Assembly: GCF_000983115.1 (NCBI RefSeq) | Contig: NZ_CGIH01000009.1 | Span: forward strand, 115,955-168,663 | Direction of reading: 5' to 3' | DNA length: 52,709 nt | DNA from: Syntrophomonas zehnderi OL-4 | GTDB taxonomy: Bacteria; Bacillota; Syntrophomonadia; Syntrophomonadales; Syntrophomonadaceae | Shown: in pieces, positions 45,554-52,709 of the stretch | Layout of the letters: every line of letters begins with the position of its first letter | Numbering within the stretch: position 1 is the first letter of the stretch | Translations under genes and position numbers: made by a program | The notes under the pieces: model-generated | Databases searched by the model: none | The model's input: only the letters and a program-made list of their open reading frames with translations | What the model was told of the DNA's origin: nothing

Positions 45554-45582
45554 TTGTAGAATTAGTATAGAATAACTATAAT
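45554..45582 (+). promoter_or_regulatory. Candidate sigma-A promoter of the fmdE-ABC transporter operon
   Basis: TTGTAG, 17-base spacer, perfect TATAAT (45577-45582). Transcription would start near 45589, giving a leader of about 145 bases before the fmdE ATG. Confidence 0.65.
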
Positions 45583-45630
45583 AATCGCTGGTAGAAGTCA
45601 GCATGCGTAATTAATTTGGTTGCAAAATTT

Positions 45631-45686
45631 ACATGACCATGAAGGTCTTTTCTGTGCTTGCAGAAGGCTTATGGTCATGTTTTTTT
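45631..45686 (+). terminator. Terminator-like hairpin inside the fmdE leader (possible attenuator)
   Basis: Arms ACATGACCAT (45631-45640) and ATGGTCATGT (45671-45680), extended by AAG/CTT inside, with an inner TTCTG/CAGAA hairpin, followed by a T-run to 45686. It lies after the candidate promoter and 48 bases before the ATG, with no gene before it on this strand, so it is placed to attenuate the operon. Confidence 0.6.
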
Positions 45687-45733
45687 GTGCAGGCACAACG
45701 ATTATTCAACATTATATTCAGGGAGGTATGATA

Positions 45734-46339
45734 ATGAGCGTTAAAAATGACTGGGAAAAGGCAGTTGATTTTCATGGACATTCCTGTGTCGGCCTGGCTA
45801 TTGGTTTTCGCGCCGGCCAAATAGCACTTGAGCGGCTCAATTCATCGCGGGCACCGGATGAGGAATTAATTGCTATTGTTGAGACTGACAACTGCGCCTT
45901 GGATTCTTTGCAGGTACTTTTAGGGTGCTCAATGGGCAAAGGAAACATTTTTTTCCGTGATTATGGAAAAAACGTCTTTACTATTGGCCGTCGGGATACA
46001 GGACGGGCAGTTCGCATTGCTGCCAAATCCCTTGACCATATCCTGGATGATGAGTTTGGCCCCTTGAGAACCCGGGTTTTTAACGGTACTGCCAGCGAGC
46101 AGGAACTTAACGCCTTCCAAAAACTGATGGCTGAAGAAACCAGGAGAATTTTAACCTTGACTGAAGAGGAACTGTTTACAATCGAAGCTGTTGACCTGGA
46201 TTTTCCAAGCCAGGCCAGGATTTTTCCCTCGCTTACATGCAGCGTATGTGGTGAACAAGTAATGGAACCGCGCGCACGTATGCGGGACGGTAAACCGGTT
46301 TGCATCCCCTGTAGTGATTATTATCCTGCACGTATCTGA
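45734..46339 (+). CDS. fmdE: FmdE-family protein with C-terminal zinc-ribbon-like motif
   Basis: A 201-residue cytoplasmic protein from MSVKNDWEKAVDFHGHSC (GGGAGG eight bases upstream). The FmdE hallmark DFHGHSCVGLAIGFRAG with ETDNCALDSLQVLLGCSMGKGN forms a likely metal site. The C-terminus CSVCGEQVMEPRARMRDGKPVCIPC is a treble-clef/zinc ribbon seen in many FmdE proteins. FmdE is named from the formylmethanofuran dehydrogenase operon, and is often found near molybdate/tungstate or other metal uptake genes; its reaction is unknown. Here it leads an operon with a FecCD-type importer, suggesting it handles or senses the imported compound. Confidence 0.85.
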   Translation: MSVKNDWEKAVDFHGHSCVGLAIGFRAGQIALERLNSSRAPDEELIAIVETDNCALDSLQVLLGCSMGKGNIFFRDYGKNVFTIGRRDTGRAVRIAAKSLDHILDDEFGPLRTRVFNGTASEQELNAFQKLMAEETRRILTLTEEELFTIEAVDLDFPSQARIFPSLTCSVCGEQVMEPRARMRDGKPVCIPCSDYYPARI

Positions 46340-46391
46340 GAGTACCAGCAAATATACTTACTCAAACGGTCGCATTAAGAAAGGAAGTGCC

Positions 46392-47441
46392 ATGGTAAAC
46401 GATTATGCTGGTTATACGGCAAAAAAGAAACTCATTATACTGTTACTATTTGGGACTACGCTGATTATGGGGGTTTACGCAATTTCGACCGGGTCTTCGG
46501 GATTAACCATGGGAAAAGTCGTTTCCACTCTGCTGGGACAAGGAGATCCGGCTGCAAAAGCCGTTATCTTAAATATTCGCCTGCCCCGAATCTTAGCGGG
46601 TCTCCTGGCAGGGGCCGGCTTATCTGTAGCAGGCTGTGTGATGCAAAACACCCTGCGGAATCCCCTGGCATCACCTTTCACCCTGGGAATATCCCAAGCG
46701 GCAGCCTTTGGAGCTGCCCTGGCCATTGTAACCCTAGGCGCAGGCAAGGTACAAAACTCTATCGCCGATGCCGTCCTGATAAACAATCCTTATTTGGTTA
46801 CTACTTCTGCCTTTGCCTGGGCCATGATCGCTACCTTAGTTATACTTTTACTAGCTAAATTTAGGGGTATTACTCCCGAAGCCATGGTACTGGCCGGGGT
46901 GGCTCTCGGTTCCTTGTTCGGAGCAGGCACCACCATTGTGCAGTATTTTGCCCCGGATGTCCAAGTAGCTGCAGTTGTTTTTTGGACTTTCGGCGATTTA
47001 GGCAGGGCCTCCTGGAATGAAGTAATAATTATGACGGTAGTAGTCAGTCTGTCTATTGCCTACTTCCTAATGCGGCGTTGGGATTACAATGCCTTAGATA
47101 GCGGTGAAGAATCAGCCCTGGGATTAGGAGTCAACGTGGACAGAATACGTCTGGGAGGAATGTTTATTGCTTCTTTGATTACGGCTGTACTCGTATCCTT
47201 CCTGGGCATCATAGGTTTTATTGGGCTGGTGGGGCCGCACATGATGCGCAGGATTATCGGCGGTGACCATCGCTATTTGATTCCGGCATCGGTTTTGGCC
47301 GGATCACTCCTGCTGCTGATCTCTGACACCCTGGCTCGAACGATTATGGCGCCTGTAGTGCTCCCGGTAGGTGCTATTACTGCCTTTATGGGTGCTCCGC
47401 TTTTCCTTTATCTGTTGGCAAGGGGGTATCAAAAAAAATGA
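46392..47441 (+). CDS. FecCD-family ABC transporter permease
   Basis: A 349-residue membrane protein from MVNDYAGYTAKKKLI (AAGGAAG upstream), with about nine to ten transmembrane helices. BtuC/FecCD hallmarks are LPRILAGLLAGAGLSVAGCVMQNTLRNPLASPFTLGIS, ALGLGVNVDRIRL and FIGLVGPHMMRRIIGGDHRYLIP. It forms the homodimeric channel for a chelated metal or corrinoid-type substrate. Its stop overlaps the ATPase start (ATGA). Substrate not determinable. Confidence 0.92.
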   Translation: MVNDYAGYTAKKKLIILLLFGTTLIMGVYAISTGSSGLTMGKVVSTLLGQGDPAAKAVILNIRLPRILAGLLAGAGLSVAGCVMQNTLRNPLASPFTLGISQAAAFGAALAIVTLGAGKVQNSIADAVLINNPYLVTTSAFAWAMIATLVILLLAKFRGITPEAMVLAGVALGSLFGAGTTIVQYFAPDVQVAAVVFWTFGDLGRASWNEVIIMTVVVSLSIAYFLMRRWDYNALDSGEESALGLGVNVDRIRLGGMFIASLITAVLVSFLGIIGFIGLVGPHMMRRIIGGDHRYLIPASVLAGSLLLLISDTLARTIMAPVVLPVGAITAFMGAPLFLYLLARGYQKK

Positions 47442-48190
47442 TTTTAGACATTCAGGGACTTGCATTTAAGTATCCCAGCCGTCCTGTAATCCAAAATATC
47501 AGTTTTGAAGTACAAAAAGGTGAATGTTTGGCCATTTTAGGTACGAATGGGGTAGGCAAAACCACCCTGCTAAAATGTATAAACCGTATATTAAAACCCC
47601 AACACGGTGTAGTGCTGGTGGAAAAAGAGGAAGTTTTCAAACTTAGCCGTCCTGAGCTGGCCAAACGTATAGGATATGTTTCCCAAAGGCAAGGAAATCC
47701 CAGGTATACAGTATTTGATACTGTATTATTGGGCAGGAAGCCGTATATTAAATGGGATATCTCCAGCCGTGATCTGGAAGTTGTCAATCAGGTTTTGGCA
47801 CTAATGGATCTTACAGATTTCTCTTTAAGATTTTTGGATGAACTTAGTGGCGGAGAATTGCAAAAGGTAATTATTGCCCGAGCACTGGCCCAGGAGGCCG
47901 ATGTCCTCTTGCTGGATGAACCCACCAGTAATCTGGATTTGAAAAACCAATACGAGGTATTAAGAATTATCAAAGACGTGGTACAAAGCAAACAGATTGC
48001 TGCTGTTATTACCATGCACGATATTAACCTGGCCATCCGTTTTGCTGATAAATTCCTCTTCCTTAAGCAAGGGGAGATTTTTACGGCTGGGGGTATGGAG
48101 GTTATTACGGCCAGGAATGTGGAAAGCGTTTACTCAATTCCCGTTTGTGTCGAGCATTTCGGGAATGTACCGGTGGTATTGCCACTATAA
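47438..48190 (+). CDS. ABC transporter ATPase (FepC/BtuD-type)
   Basis: A 250-residue ATPase energising the permease. Walker A GTNGVGKTT, Q-loop YVSQRQG, signature LSGGELQKV, Walker B VLLLDEPTSNLD and H-loop TMHDINLA are all present. It overlaps the permease gene by 4 bases and is followed 31 bases later by the binding protein. Confidence 0.94.
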   Translation: MILDIQGLAFKYPSRPVIQNISFEVQKGECLAILGTNGVGKTTLLKCINRILKPQHGVVLVEKEEVFKLSRPELAKRIGYVSQRQGNPRYTVFDTVLLGRKPYIKWDISSRDLEVVNQVLALMDLTDFSLRFLDELSGGELQKVIIARALAQEADVLLLDEPTSNLDLKNQYEVLRIIKDVVQSKQIAAVITMHDINLAIRFADKFLFLKQGEIFTAGGMEVITARNVESVYSIPVCVEHFGNVPVVLPL

Positions 48191-48221
48191 CAAATACTAG
48201 ATAAAAAGAGGAGGGTTAAAT

Positions 48222-49325
48222 ATGAATAAAAAAACGGCAGCTGGCTTCTTAAGCCTATTATTGATATTTGTTTTTTGCCTGGCCGGTTGTAGCCCAAATA
48301 AAACTCAAGCCCCTGAATCTAAAACGGTAACCGTAACCGATATGGCGGGGAGACAGGTAGTAATACCTACTCCGGTTAACCAGGCTGTAGCCATAGGCCC
48401 TGGTTCTTTAAGGCTGTATTGTTACGTTAACGGAATTGAAAAGATTGTTGGGGTTGAGAATTTTGAAAAAAACAATCCTACCGGCAGACCCTACGCATTG
48501 GCCAATCCGGATCTTAAAAACCTGCCTGTTATTGGTACCGGCGGGCCTAATTCCAGTCCCGATGCCGAAAAATTAGTAGAGGTAAAGCCCGGTGTTATTT
48601 TCTGTGATAGTTCATTAGATAAGGCCGCGGCCGATTCCCTTCAATCCAAGACCGGGATACCGGTAATCGTATTGAGCTACGGCAGTTTGGGTACATTTGA
48701 TAATACTATTTTTGATTCCCTTGCAATTATCGGTCAGGTAATGGGAGAAGAGAAGCGGGCCCAGGAAGTCATAGACTATATAAAGAATTGCCAGCAAGAT
48801 CTACGCGACCGAGTCAAAGATGTTGCTGAGGAAGAAAAACCCACCGTCTATGTAGGGGCTATGGGGATGAAAGGCAGTCACGGAATTCAAAGCACCCAGG
48901 CCAAATATCCGCCGTTTGTGCTACTACGGGCTAAAAATGTAGTGGATGAGACCGGCAAAACTGGCTCTGTCAATATTGATCTAGAAAAGCTGATCCAATG
49001 GAATCCGGACAAGATATTTATTGATGAAGCTGGATATGATTTGGTTCAGCAAGATTTTAAGAAGAACCCGGTAGTATATAAGAGTTTAACGGCTATTAAA
49101 AATGGAGAAGTCTATGGGCAAATGCCTTTTAATTTCTATACCAGCAACATTGATACGGCATTAGCCGATACTTACTATATTGGCAAGATCCTCTACCCAA
49201 AACATTTTAAAGATGTAGATCCGGTTAAGAAAGCGGATGAGATATATACTTATCTGGTAGGAAAGCCGATTTATGCAGAGATGGCCAGAGATTTCGGCGG
49301 GTTTGGAAAATTAACCCTGGATTGA
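48222..49325 (+). CDS. Substrate-binding lipoprotein of the FecCD-type importer
   Basis: A 367-residue lipoprotein with signal MNKKTAAGFLSLLLIFVFCLAGC; the lipobox LAGC gives a lipidated Cys24, so the protein is anchored outside the membrane. The mature part has the type III solute-binding fold: TVTDMAGRQVVIP at the start, VKPGVIFCD, and a helical backbone with GQVMGEEKRAQEVIDYI. GAGGAGGG precedes the ATG. Ligand unknown: iron-siderophore, corrinoid or another metal chelate are possible; the link to FmdE makes a metal plausible. Confidence 0.9.
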   Translation: MNKKTAAGFLSLLLIFVFCLAGCSPNKTQAPESKTVTVTDMAGRQVVIPTPVNQAVAIGPGSLRLYCYVNGIEKIVGVENFEKNNPTGRPYALANPDLKNLPVIGTGGPNSSPDAEKLVEVKPGVIFCDSSLDKAAADSLQSKTGIPVIVLSYGSLGTFDNTIFDSLAIIGQVMGEEKRAQEVIDYIKNCQQDLRDRVKDVAEEEKPTVYVGAMGMKGSHGIQSTQAKYPPFVLLRAKNVVDETGKTGSVNIDLEKLIQWNPDKIFIDEAGYDLVQQDFKKNPVVYKSLTAIKNGEVYGQMPFNFYTSNIDTALADTYYIGKILYPKHFKDVDPVKKADEIYTYLVGKPIYAEMARDFGGFGKLTLD

Positions 49326-49434
49326 CGTTTTTCGTATTTTGAATCATACCGGTTTATATACGATTATATTAAAAAGAATTCATGATGCTAAACATTTTAC
49401 GAAGATATTTCATCCGCTTTTAAAAGACACCAGC

Positions 49435-49486
49435 AAGAAACGCCGCAGCCATTTTAATATAAGGTTGCGGCGTTTCTTTGTCATTT
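49435..49486 (+). terminator. Terminator of the fmdE-ABC operon
   Basis: Arms AAGAAACGCCGCAGCC (49435-49450) and GGTTGCGGCGTTTCTT (49463-49478), 16 bases with one G-T pair, followed by a T-rich run. About 110 bases past the binding-protein stop. Confidence 0.9.
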
Positions 49487-49552
49487 TTTTAAGACTAATC
49501 TGTTTTACCAGCCAGAAGAAAACTTATGGCTGTTCTTGAGTTTGTTTAAGCC

Positions 49553-49581
49553 AGACACGAAAGAACCGTACCCTTGTGTCT
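49553..49581. repeat. REP-like hairpin element
   Basis: AGACAC/GTGTCT arms enclose GAAAGAACCGTACCCTT. The core CCGTACCCTTGTGT matches CCGTCCCCTTGTGT at 45520-45533 with one difference. A run of T follows on the plus strand. Confidence 0.5.
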
Positions 49582-49598
49582 TGGTTTTTTTTGTGGCG

Positions 49599-50456
49599 TT
49601 AGTTTTCTGTATAATAGACGAAGCCAACGGTACCCAGGCCGGTATGCAGGCCAATTACCGGTCCGATGGAACAAATGTCAACCGGCAAACCATAGCGTTC
49701 CATTAGTAATTTTTTTAGATTCTGGGCCTTTTCAGGAGCATTGATATGATGAATCAGTATTTCCTTTAAGCCATATTTATTACGATCCGCTTCCATCATT
49801 TCCAGCATCCGGTTTATTGCGGTTGTCGTTCCCCGGGTCTTTTCCAGTAGATGAGTCATGCCGGTTTTCATATCCACCGTTAATATAGGTCTTATTTTTA
49901 ATATCGTTCCCAATAAAGCTGAAGCAGTCCCTATCCGGCCTCCCTTTTTTAAATATTCAAGGGTTTCCGGCACAAAATAGAACCTCACCCTATCCCGGAC
50001 GAATTGAGCCGCTTGTAAAGCCTTGTTTAAGCTGGCACCGACTTTTGCTTCCCGCGCTGCCGCTACAACCTGCATACCTAATGCCATGCAATTAGTATAG
50101 GAATCCATGACTTCAATTCTGGCCTTGGGAAATTCCTGCAAAATCTTTTCCTTGGCTTGCATCGCAGTGGCAAAAGTTCCGCTCATGGTTGAAGATATGA
50201 AAATGGCCAGCACCTCATCGCCGCGGGACACTATTTCCCGAAACTTTTCCATTATTACCCCTAACGAGGGTTGGGAGGAGGTAGGTATAATACCGGTTTT
50301 CTCAATCTTTTTATAGAAATAATCATAATCTACTTCTGTTTCCAAAAAGGATTCATCGGGGAAATTGACACTGAGCGGTATTAAGTCAATTCCCAATTCA
50401 TTTTGGGTTTCAGGGTCTATATAGGATGTACTATCAGTTATCACTTTAATAGCCAT
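49599..50456 (-). CDS. DegV family (fatty-acid-binding) protein
   Basis: A 285-residue cytoplasmic protein. Typical parts are MAIKVITDSTSYIDPE, SQPSLGVIMEKF, ISSTMSGTFATAMQAKE, VMDSYTNCMALGMQV, LEYLKKGGRIG (lipid-site region) and IGPVIGLHTGLGTVGFVYY. DegV proteins bind long-chain fatty acids; some (FakB) present acyl chains to the kinase FakA, but no fakA is here. GAAGGAGG precedes the ATG. It lies 22 bases downstream of the reductase gene on the same strand, so the two are probably one transcript. Confidence 0.93.
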   Translation of the reverse strand: MAIKVITDSTSYIDPETQNELGIDLIPLSVNFPDESFLETEVDYDYFYKKIEKTGIIPTSSQPSLGVIMEKFREIVSRGDEVLAIFISSTMSGTFATAMQAKEKILQEFPKARIEVMDSYTNCMALGMQVVAAAREAKVGASLNKALQAAQFVRDRVRFYFVPETLEYLKKGGRIGTASALLGTILKIRPILTVDMKTGMTHLLEKTRGTTTAINRMLEMMEADRNKYGLKEILIHHINAPEKAQNLKKLLMERYGLPVDICSIGPVIGLHTGLGTVGFVYYTEN

Positions 50457-50478
50457 ATAGAGCCTCCTTCAGCTTTTT

Positions 50479-52449
50479 TTAGTTGATTTCCAGACCGGGG
50501 AATTGTTCCCGGGACTTTCTTAAACGGTAGGCTACCAGCGCGGCCTCCTCCAGGGATTCCTGAACGCCGCGGGCAGCATAGGCATCACCGATTAGAAAAA
50601 CAGTTTTCACCTTATCCTGAACGGCCCCATAGAGTTCATGATCCGCCCTGTATCCGCACGAAATTACTATCCGGTCGGCGGTCAGGACTTCTTGCTTTTC
50701 TTCTTTGAGACTGTATACCACTACACCATCTTTTAAGATTTCTTCAACGTTGCAGGCCGTTTTAACTTTTACTCCTTTCTTTTTAATGCGTCCCAGCAGA
50801 TCCAGGCGGTTTATGTTTTCCAGACCGACAGCCAACTGCGGGCTCTGTTCAACGATAGTGACATTATTCTCCTGGTCGGCCAGGTATTCTCCCAACTCGC
50901 AACCACTGCTGCCACCGCCGATTATAACTACTTTTTCTCCATTGATTTTTACCTGTCCCGACAAAATATCTTCCAGGGAAGATATATTTGAAGGCAAACC
51001 GTTTATTTTCGGCATTACCGGCTTGGCGCCGCTGGCAATAACTAGAGCGTCTGCCTTAAAGTCTGTCAGCATTTCCGGGGTAAACGTTGTGTTAAGATGC
51101 ACCTTTACTCCCGATAGTTCAACTTCCCGGATCAAATAATTGACCAGTTCAGCCAACCTCTCTTTATGGGGTGGCTGACTGGCGACATTTAATAATCCGC
51201 CTAGTTTTGAGCTGCGTTCCATTAAATCAACGCTGGCTCCGGCCCGAGCCAATGATATAGCCGCCTGCATACCGGCTGGTCCGCCGCCTACCACCACTAC
51301 CCGTAGGCCATCCAAACGATTAAAATCGCGCAGACGCCATTCGCGAGCTGCGAAAGGATTTACTGCACAGCGGATATGAACCCCGGCAAAACTTCGGGCG
51401 ATGCAGTGGTTACAAGAAATGCAGGGTCTAATTTTATCAGCCTGTCCACGCAATGACTTAACGGCCCAGTGCGGATCAGCCAACATTCCCCGTCCCACCC
51501 AAACAAAATCAGTTTTGCCGCTTGCTAGCAATTGATTGGCAAAATCAGGATGACGAATAACCCCCCCTGCCAGAACAGGTATCTTAACACGGGCCTTGAC
51601 GGCTTCAGCCAGATGGATTCTCCAGCCTTCCTGGAATGAAACCGGTTCTATATTGGTCTGTCCTGATTCATAGATTCCATTGGAAACATTGATCAGGTCA
51701 GCCCCGGCTTTCTCAACTAAAGCGGCTATTTCCAGTCCCTCTGCCTGTTCCAAACCGCCCGGTACAAAATCAACGATATTCAGGCGTACACTCAGGGCCA
51801 ATTGGGGTATTTTTTGCTTAATGGTGCTGATAATCTCCAACAATAGCCTGGCCCGGTTGGCGGTATTGCCCCCGTATTCGTCACTGCGCTGGTTGGTATA
51901 TGGCGACAGAAACTGACTGAGCAGGTAACCATGCGCGGCATGTAATTCAACTCCGTCAAAACCGGCTTTGTAAGCATAAAAAGCAGCACTTACAAATTTA
52001 TTTTTAAGCTCGACAATCTCTTCCCGGCTAAGTTCCCGCGGCATAACCCGCATTAATTTACATGCCTGGGCCGAGGGAGCCACCGGTTGTATTCCTTCGG
52101 TCACCGGTTCGGAAGTCTGGCGGCCGGCATGATGCAACTGTATCATAGCCCGGCAATCGTGGGCATGGATGGCTTCGGTCAACTCATTTAGCCCAAAGAT
52201 ATAACGAGGATGATCTATGCCCAACTGGGTCAGATTGGCTTTGCCCCCCGGACTGTCCACGCAAGCTAATTCCACAATAATCATCCCGACACCACCCGCG
52301 GCTCTTTCCTCATAATAATGAATCATCTGGGGGGTGACTTCTCCGTTTATTGATCCCAGGCCGGTTCCCATAGCAGGCATAACAATACGGTTTTTGGTCT
52401 GTATGGGTCCGATTTGACCTGACTGATGCAATGTTGTAGTTGGGGTCAT
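50479..52449 (-). CDS. Old-yellow-enzyme-type FMN/4Fe-4S/FAD oxidoreductase (2,4-dienoyl-CoA reductase-like)
   Basis: A 656-residue two-domain flavoenzyme. Residues about 1-350 form the FMN-binding OYE barrel (KNRIVMPAMGTGLGSINGEVTP, MIQLHHAGRQT, GFDGVELHAAHGYLLSQFLSPYTNQRSDEYGG). A 4Fe-4S loop CISCNHCIARSFAGVHIRC follows (about 340-360). The rest is an FAD/NAD(P) module (VVVGGGPAGMQAAISLARAG, VIIGGGSSGCELGEYL, FLIGDAYAARGVQ). Relatives reduce dienoyl-CoA, enoates or trimethylamine. Nothing in the context fixes the substrate; the neighbouring fatty-acid-binding DegV gene favours an acyl compound, which is inference only. Confidence 0.9.
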   Translation of the reverse strand: MTPTTTLHQSGQIGPIQTKNRIVMPAMGTGLGSINGEVTPQMIHYYEERAAGGVGMIIVELACVDSPGGKANLTQLGIDHPRYIFGLNELTEAIHAHDCRAMIQLHHAGRQTSEPVTEGIQPVAPSAQACKLMRVMPRELSREEIVELKNKFVSAAFYAYKAGFDGVELHAAHGYLLSQFLSPYTNQRSDEYGGNTANRARLLLEIISTIKQKIPQLALSVRLNIVDFVPGGLEQAEGLEIAALVEKAGADLINVSNGIYESGQTNIEPVSFQEGWRIHLAEAVKARVKIPVLAGGVIRHPDFANQLLASGKTDFVWVGRGMLADPHWAVKSLRGQADKIRPCISCNHCIARSFAGVHIRCAVNPFAAREWRLRDFNRLDGLRVVVVGGGPAGMQAAISLARAGASVDLMERSSKLGGLLNVASQPPHKERLAELVNYLIREVELSGVKVHLNTTFTPEMLTDFKADALVIASGAKPVMPKINGLPSNISSLEDILSGQVKINGEKVVIIGGGSSGCELGEYLADQENNVTIVEQSPQLAVGLENINRLDLLGRIKKKGVKVKTACNVEEILKDGVVVYSLKEEKQEVLTADRIVISCGYRADHELYGAVQDKVKTVFLIGDAYAARGVQESLEEAALVAYRLRKSREQFPGLEIN

Positions 52450-52564
52450 TTTTTATTTCTCCTTAATTTCTTTAAGTTTTATTAATTGAGACTTTTGCAT
52501 ATTAGGTAAGCCCGAAAATATTAGGATTTTATTCATACAGAAAAAGGACTTCACCCCCCATTTT

Positions 52565-52628
52565 GTCGAATAAATAAGTGACCAAACAAATCATCCGAAG
52601 GAGGCGAAGTCACTTATGAATATTCGAC
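52565..52628 (+). promoter_or_regulatory. Hairpin covering the start of the terminal transposase-like gene
   Basis: GTCGAATAAATAAGTGAC (52565-52582) is nearly complementary to 52609-52628, which contains the ATG. In mRNA it could hide the ribosome binding site and start codon, a known way for insertion sequences to block read-through expression. Confidence 0.5.
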
Positions 52629-52709
52629 AGAGATGCATTTTCTCCTTTGAAGATGCAATGAAAATGCAACCAAAATCCAGGATCGAGAAAATAATTGATA
52701 CCCTTGATT
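52616..52709 (+). CDS. Probable transposase, N-terminal fragment (continues right of window)
   Basis: An ATG after GGAGG opens a frame running to the window end (MNIRQRCIFSFEDAMKMQPK and on; 31 codons). The N-terminus resembles IS4/ISNCY-type DDE transposases that begin with a FSFEE...PK(T/S)RL wording, but too little is visible to name a family. The hairpin over its start fits a mobile element. It is the only possible intact mobile-element gene in the window. Confidence 0.45.
   Translation, partial: MNIRQRCIFSFEDAMKMQPKSRIEKIIDTLD

Larger units (their letters stand above)
44945..45733. other. Divergent intergenic region between hdrC and fmdE
   Basis: About 790 bases. It holds a candidate minus-strand promoter for hdr (45057-45085), an inverted-repeat-bounded segment (45244-45530), a candidate plus-strand promoter (45554-45582) and a terminator-like hairpin (45631-45686). 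An open frame at 45101-45418 has no ribosome binding site and no recognisable sequence, and I do not call it a gene. Confidence 0.6.

Noticed and set aside
45631-45686. Molybdenum cofactor (Moco) riboswitch before fmdE.
   Set aside because: Genomic position would fit, but the leader before the terminator is only about 40 bases and lacks the Moco consensus I know.
1-52709. CRISPR arrays, tRNA and rRNA genes, prophage genes.
   Set aside because: No regularly spaced repeats, no cloverleaf or rRNA sequence, and no phage structural genes were seen in the window.

Overview
The window looks like a chromosomal segment of an anaerobic, low-to-moderate GC, spore-former-type Firmicute (class Clostridia; Peptococcaceae or Syntrophomonadaceae-like). 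This rests on the gene families: split glycine dehydrogenase (gcvPA/gcvPB), a GerMN lipoprotein beside murI and rph, FeoAB with a DtxR-type regulator, a 2-hydroxyacyl-CoA-dehydratase-like protein with its activase, a soluble HdrABC/Flx electron-transfer cluster, and AGGAGG-type ribosome binding sites. The species is not identifiable from what I can see. Three genes are interrupted by in-frame TGA codons exactly where their families carry a conserved cysteine (peroxiredoxin, MvhD/FlxD, HdrA), so the organism very probably makes selenocysteine. No selenocysteine machinery lies in this window.

Layout. 1-8160: a giant S-layer-homology protein and a double PAS-AraC regulator lie between two identical copies of the 3' end of an XRE regulator gene; the right copy has lost its 5' part. 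8227-12566: metal-ion locus (ZIP transporter, FeoB, FeoA, a small Cys-rich membrane protein, a DtxR-family regulator), with a Fur-like box and a DtxR-like box before feo. 12688-14442: selenoprotein peroxiredoxin and a metallo-beta-lactamase-fold hydrolase. 14761-21556: complete glycine cleavage operon gcvT-gcvH-gcvPA-gcvPB-lpdA plus lipoate ligase. 21860-27411: gerMN, murI, rph, rdgB and a phosphodiesterase, with a dehydratase-like iron-sulfur protein and its ATP-dependent activase inserted between murI and rph. 27686-31930: AAA+/VWA chelatase-like pair and an orphan LytTR response regulator. 32180-33610: radical SAM protein and a DUF1285-like protein.

33835-36510 encodes an 891-residue fusion of a class III aminotransferase with a domain resembling cyanobacterial acyl-ACP reductase, including the catalytic-type Cys. 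This is the most unexpected gene: it could couple acyl-thioester reduction to transamination, giving an amine. 36734-44944 holds hdrC-hdrB-hdrA(Sec)-flxD(Sec)-flxC-flxB-flxA, probably a flavin-based electron-bifurcating NADH/ferredoxin/disulfide complex, plus a second flxB-like gene behind a terminator. 45734-49325 is an fmdE gene with a FecCD-type ABC importer and its binding lipoprotein, preceded by a promoter and a terminator-like hairpin in the leader. 49599-52449 encodes a DegV fatty-acid-binding protein and an old-yellow-enzyme-type reductase. The window ends inside what is probably a transposase gene.

Most genes lie on the minus strand; the plus-strand genes are the XRE remnants, 32180-33610 and 45734-49325. 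All assignments come from reading the sequence by eye. No database search was possible, and residue positions for domains are approximate unless a specific residue is named.
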